In this document: piece after piece, positions 5,322-7,096 of the stretch
How the letters are laid out: each line of letters opens with the position of its first letter
How positions within the stretch are numbered: position 1 is the first letter of the stretch
Origin: an uncultured Collinsella sp.
Lineage (GTDB): Bacteria; Actinomycetota; Coriobacteriia; Coriobacteriales; Coriobacteriaceae
Length of the DNA: 7,096 nt
NCBI GenBank assembly: GCA_902491415.1
Contig: CABUHP010000092.1
Location: 1-7,096, forward strand
Direction of reading: 5' to 3'
Notes under the pieces: model-generated
Seen by the model: only the letters and a program-made list of their open reading frames with translations
Databases searched by the model: none
Told to the model about the DNA's origin: nothing
Made by a program: the position numbers and the translations under genes

Positions 5322-6998
5322 AACGAGCGCAAGCGTCTTGGTCTTGCCGAGAGTGCGCAGAGCGGAATTACGGGCGTTGCCGATGAGCTCGCCGGTCGTC
5401 ATCTGCAGTTCCGTCCCATGGGCGCGGCGGATGCCGAGGGCGCGAGCGCGTTGGAAGCTGCCTGCTTTGAAGGTGCCGGACACGAGGCGTGGACGCCGGG
5501 CATGTTCCTGTCCGAACTGGGCGAGGACGTCGCTGCGCCGCGTAGTTGGTGGGTGGCACACGACGACGGCAAGCTACTGGGCCTTGCCGGCGGTATGGTC
5601 GTGGACGGTGATGTGCAGATTCTGGATGTCGCCGTCGACCCGGCACATCGCCGTGAGGGCATTGCCCGCAAGCTGCTGTCGCACGTGAGCTATGATGCCC
5701 AGATGCTCGGCTGCACCACGGCTTCGCTCGAGGTCGAGGACGGCAACGAGGGAGCGATTGCGCTCTATAACGCTCTGGGCTTTACCGAGGCTGGCCGTCG
5801 CCGCGGCTACTATGGTGCCGGCAAGGACGCCATCGTCATGACGGCCCCGCTGCCCCTGGTACTTCCGGTCGACAATGCTTCGCCCGAGCCGACGGCGGCA
5901 GAGCAGCGCGTGTGGCCGCTGCCTGCGCCTGGGCGCTCCGAGGGGGAGCGTGCCGAAATTGAGCGCCGCCGCCTAGTGCTCGCTATCGAGAGCTCCTGCG
6001 ACGAGACGGCCGTGGCGATTATCGATGCGGATGGCAATATGCTGGCCAACCAGGTGTCGACGCAGATTGATTTTCACGCCCGCTTTGGCGGCGTGGTGCC
6101 CGAGATCGCCTCGCGCAAACACGTCGAGGTGATTGTGAGTGTCGTGGATGCGGCGCTCGAGGATGCCGCAGCATCGCTTGGTCTTGAGGATGGAGCCATT
6201 GCCCCCAGCGAGCTTGCCGCCGTGGGCGTGACACAGGGCCCGGGCCTGGTGGGCGCGCTCGTGGTTGGCGTCGCCTTCGCCAAGGGCTTTGCCTACGCTG
6301 CCGGCAAGCCGCTCGTGTGCGTCAACCATCTGGAGGGGCACCTGTTTGCCAACCTGCTGGCGCAACCCGACCTCAAACCGCCGTTTATCTTCACGCTTGT
6401 CTCGGGTGGGCACACCATGCTCGTGCACGTGAAGGCGTGGGGCGACTACGAGGTGCTCGGTGAGACGCTCGACGACGCTGTGGGCGAGGCCTTCGACAAG
6501 GTAGCCAAGGCGTTGGGTCTGGGCTATCCCGGTGGCCCCATCATTTCCAAGCTGGCCGAGACGGGCAACCCCAAGGCGATCGATTTCCCCCGTGCGCTTA
6601 ACAGCAGAGGAGACTATCGCTTCTCGCTTTCGGGCCTTAAAACCGCTGTGACGCTCTACATTGAACAGGAGACCAAGGCCGGGCGCACGATTCACCTGCC
6701 CGATCTGGCAGCTTCGTTTGAGGCAGCTGTCTTTGACGTGCAGTACAAGAAGGCCAAAAACGCATTGCACGCTACCGGATGCAAGGAATACTGCATCGGT
6801 GGCGGCGTCTCGGCCAACCCGCATCTGCGCGAGATGATGATCAAGAAGCTTGGGCGTCAGGGGATTCGCGTAACGGTGCCGCCCTTGTCTGCCTGTACCG
6901 ATAACGCAGCCATGATTGCGGAGGTCGCTCGCCGTAAATTCGACCGAGGTGAAATCTCGCCGTTCGACGTCGACGCCGATCCAAACATGACGCTGTAG
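4614..6998 (+). CDS. tsaB-rimI-tsaD: TsaB-RimI-TsaD triple fusion: tRNA t6A37 threonylcarbamoyltransferase with an N-acetyltransferase domain
   Basis: A single uninterrupted 794-residue reading frame carries three proteins that are separate in most bacteria. TsaB (about 1-236) is the non-catalytic partner that binds TsaD and TsaE. RimI (about 263-412) is a GNAT acetyltransferase that in E. coli acetylates the N-terminus of ribosomal protein bS18. TsaD (about 453-794) transfers threonylcarbamoyl from its AMP ester to A37 of tRNA. Each domain keeps its signatures: GRGPGSFTGVRIG (75-87), RREGIA (346-351) and NHLEGH (571-576). The domain order equals the gene order seen when the three genes are separate, so the fusion probably arose by loss of stop codons. 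Linkers are 233-262 (charged) and 411-452 (rich in Pro, then Arg/Glu). The gene overlaps tsaE by 14 nt. Start 4614 is chosen over a TTG at 4596. A sequencing error joining three genes is unlikely, because both linkers read as coding in one frame. Confidence 0.94.
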   Translation: MSLHNDNALVVALDTSTDMLACAASWIDGQTGETKLVSGDHMCRRHANVELVNTVDGVLAQAGLDRSDVGCYVVGRGPGSFTGVRIGISTAKGLARGANVPLLGVSTLDACAWTAWKAGVRGKLGILADAMRGEVYPALYMLVDEGPERQFEREHVVKAAVALDEWRRAADWDQVQLTGDGLVRYGKLLGEDETARCVERDLWWPSGEGLLLAHAAGDGDPARVLPIYTRLSDAEENERKRLGLAESAQSGITGVADELAGRHLQFRPMGAADAEGASALEAACFEGAGHEAWTPGMFLSELGEDVAAPRSWWVAHDDGKLLGLAGGMVVDGDVQILDVAVDPAHRREGIARKLLSHVSYDAQMLGCTTASLEVEDGNEGAIALYNALGFTEAGRRRGYYGAGKDAIVMTAPLPLVLPVDNASPEPTAAEQRVWPLPAPGRSEGERAEIERRRLVLAIESSCDETAVAIIDADGNMLANQVSTQIDFHARFGGVVPEIASRKHVEVIVSVVDAALEDAAASLGLEDGAIAPSELAAVGVTQGPGLVGALVVGVAFAKGFAYAAGKPLVCVNHLEGHLFANLLAQPDLKPPFIFTLVSGGHTMLVHVKAWGDYEVLGETLDDAVGEAFDKVAKALGLGYPGGPIISKLAETGNPKAIDFPRALNSRGDYRFSLSGLKTAVTLYIEQETKAGRTIHLPDLAASFEAAVFDVQYKKAKNALHATGCKEYCIGGGVSANPHLREMMIKKLGRQGIRVTVPPLSACTDNAAMIAEVARRKFDRGEISPFDVDADPNMTL
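5400..5849 (+). other. rimI: RimI-type GNAT acetyltransferase domain of the fusion (residues about 263-412)
   Basis: GNAT fold using acetyl-CoA. LQFRPMGAADAEG (264-276) opens the fold. LDVAVDPAHRREGIARKLL (337-355) is motif A, with the acetyl-CoA pyrophosphate loop RREGIA. LEVEDGNEGAIALYNALGF (372-390) is the RimI signature. Aligned by eye with E. coli RimI, E373 and Y385 fall on the catalytic pair E103 and Y115 with the same spacing. RRRGYYGAGKDAIVM (395-409) closes the domain. The LEVR-x-x-N motif of many RimI proteins reads LEVEDGN here. The substrate is probably ribosomal protein bS18, but this is known only for other species. Confidence 0.9.
5970..6998 (+). other. tsaD: TsaD catalytic domain of the fusion (residues about 453-794)
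   Basis: The Kae1/Qri7/YgjD-family ASKHA enzyme. VLAIESSCDETAVAIID (455-471) is the N-terminal phosphate strand. FGGVVPEIASRKHVE (491-505) and VTQGPGLVGALVVG (539-552) follow. VNHLEGHLFA (570-579) provides the metal-binding histidines H572 and H576, and TDNAAMIAE (762-770) the third expected ligand, D763. LVSGGHTML (595-603), GEAFDKVAKALGLGYPGGP (624-642), FSLSGLKTA (670-678) and GGGVSANPHLRE (729-740) are also present. At about 342 residues it is a full-length TsaD, intact to its natural C-terminus. This is normally an essential enzyme, so the fusion is expected to be functional. Confidence 0.94.
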
Positions 6999-7010
6999 CT
7001 GGTACGGCGC

Positions 7011-7030
7011 GGTCCCCGGACGGAGGGGCC
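7011..7030 (+). other. Short GC-rich hairpin after the last gene
   Basis: GGTCCC (7011-7016) can pair with GGGGCC (7025-7030) through six pairs including one G-T, around an eight-nt loop, 12 nt after the tsaD stop. No T-tract follows, so it is not an intrinsic terminator by itself. It might protect the mRNA 3' end or act with the next hairpin, or it may be chance in GC-rich DNA. Confidence 0.3.
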
Positions 7031-7068
7031 GGATATAAGGTTTCCTGCTCTACAGTCCTGCGCAAGAC

Positions 7069-7094
7069 GAAGGCCACATTAAGTGGCCTTCTTT
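7069..7094 (+). terminator. Probable intrinsic terminator of the acpS-to-tsaD operon
   Basis: A perfect 9-bp stem pairs 7069-7077 with 7083-7091 around the loop ATTAA (7078-7082). The right end of the stem and the bases after it read CCTTCTTTGC, so the T-tract is short and interrupted. It is the only terminator-like structure after the final stop, 70 nt downstream, and the window ends 2 nt later. Termination may be less efficient than at 33-65. Confidence 0.7.
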
Positions 7095-7096
7095 GC

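Noticed and set aside
4512..5561. Long minus-strand open frame (349 codons) opposite tsaE and the fusion gene
   Set aside because: It lies antisense to well-supported TsaE, TsaB and RimI coding sequence, shows no recognisable domain, and is typical of GC-rich shadow frames.
5973..6824. Long minus-strand open frame (283 codons) opposite the TsaD domain
   Set aside because: It is fully antisense to conserved TsaD motifs and has no recognisable family or plausible context.

Overview
The window is one dense, rightward cluster of housekeeping genes, most likely from a member of the Actinomycetota. The order acpS, nnr, alr, tsaE, tsaB, rimI, tsaD is the familiar actinobacterial arrangement. Moderate GC content and the fusion of the last three functions into one reading frame make a Coriobacteriia (Collinsella-like) host my best guess. 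That placement is inferred from gene order and composition, not from a database search.

Layout: positions 1-32 hold no gene I can support, only a small GC hairpin. A textbook intrinsic terminator at 33-65 ends an upstream transcription unit outside the window. Positions 66-174 are the control region, with two candidate sigma-70-type promoters 36 nt apart and a strong Shine-Dalgarno. Six genes follow without a terminator between them: acpS (holo-ACP synthase, with an unusual C-terminal tail), nnr (two-domain NAD(P)HX epimerase/dehydratase), alr (alanine racemase), a family 4 Fe-S uracil-DNA glycosylase, tsaE (t6A ATPase), and a 794-residue TsaB-RimI-TsaD fusion. Junctions run from a 14-nt overlap to a 12-nt gap, so one polycistronic mRNA is very likely. 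After the last stop at 6998 there is a short GC hairpin and then a terminator-like hairpin at 7069-7094 next to the window edge.

Function: the genes do not form one pathway. They supply the phosphopantetheine arm of acyl carrier protein, repair damaged NAD(P)H, make D-alanine for peptidoglycan, remove uracil from DNA, and carry out the second step of tRNA t6A37 synthesis (TsaB, TsaD and TsaE together) plus ribosomal protein N-terminal acetylation (RimI). TsaC/Sua5, which makes the threonylcarbamoyl-AMP substrate for t6A, is not in the window. The most unusual item is the single-chain TsaB-RimI-TsaD protein. After it come the AcpS tail, with a possible internal start, and the glycosylase gene placed inside the cluster. 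I found no mobile elements, CRISPR arrays, tRNA or rRNA genes, and no sign of a wholly novel system.
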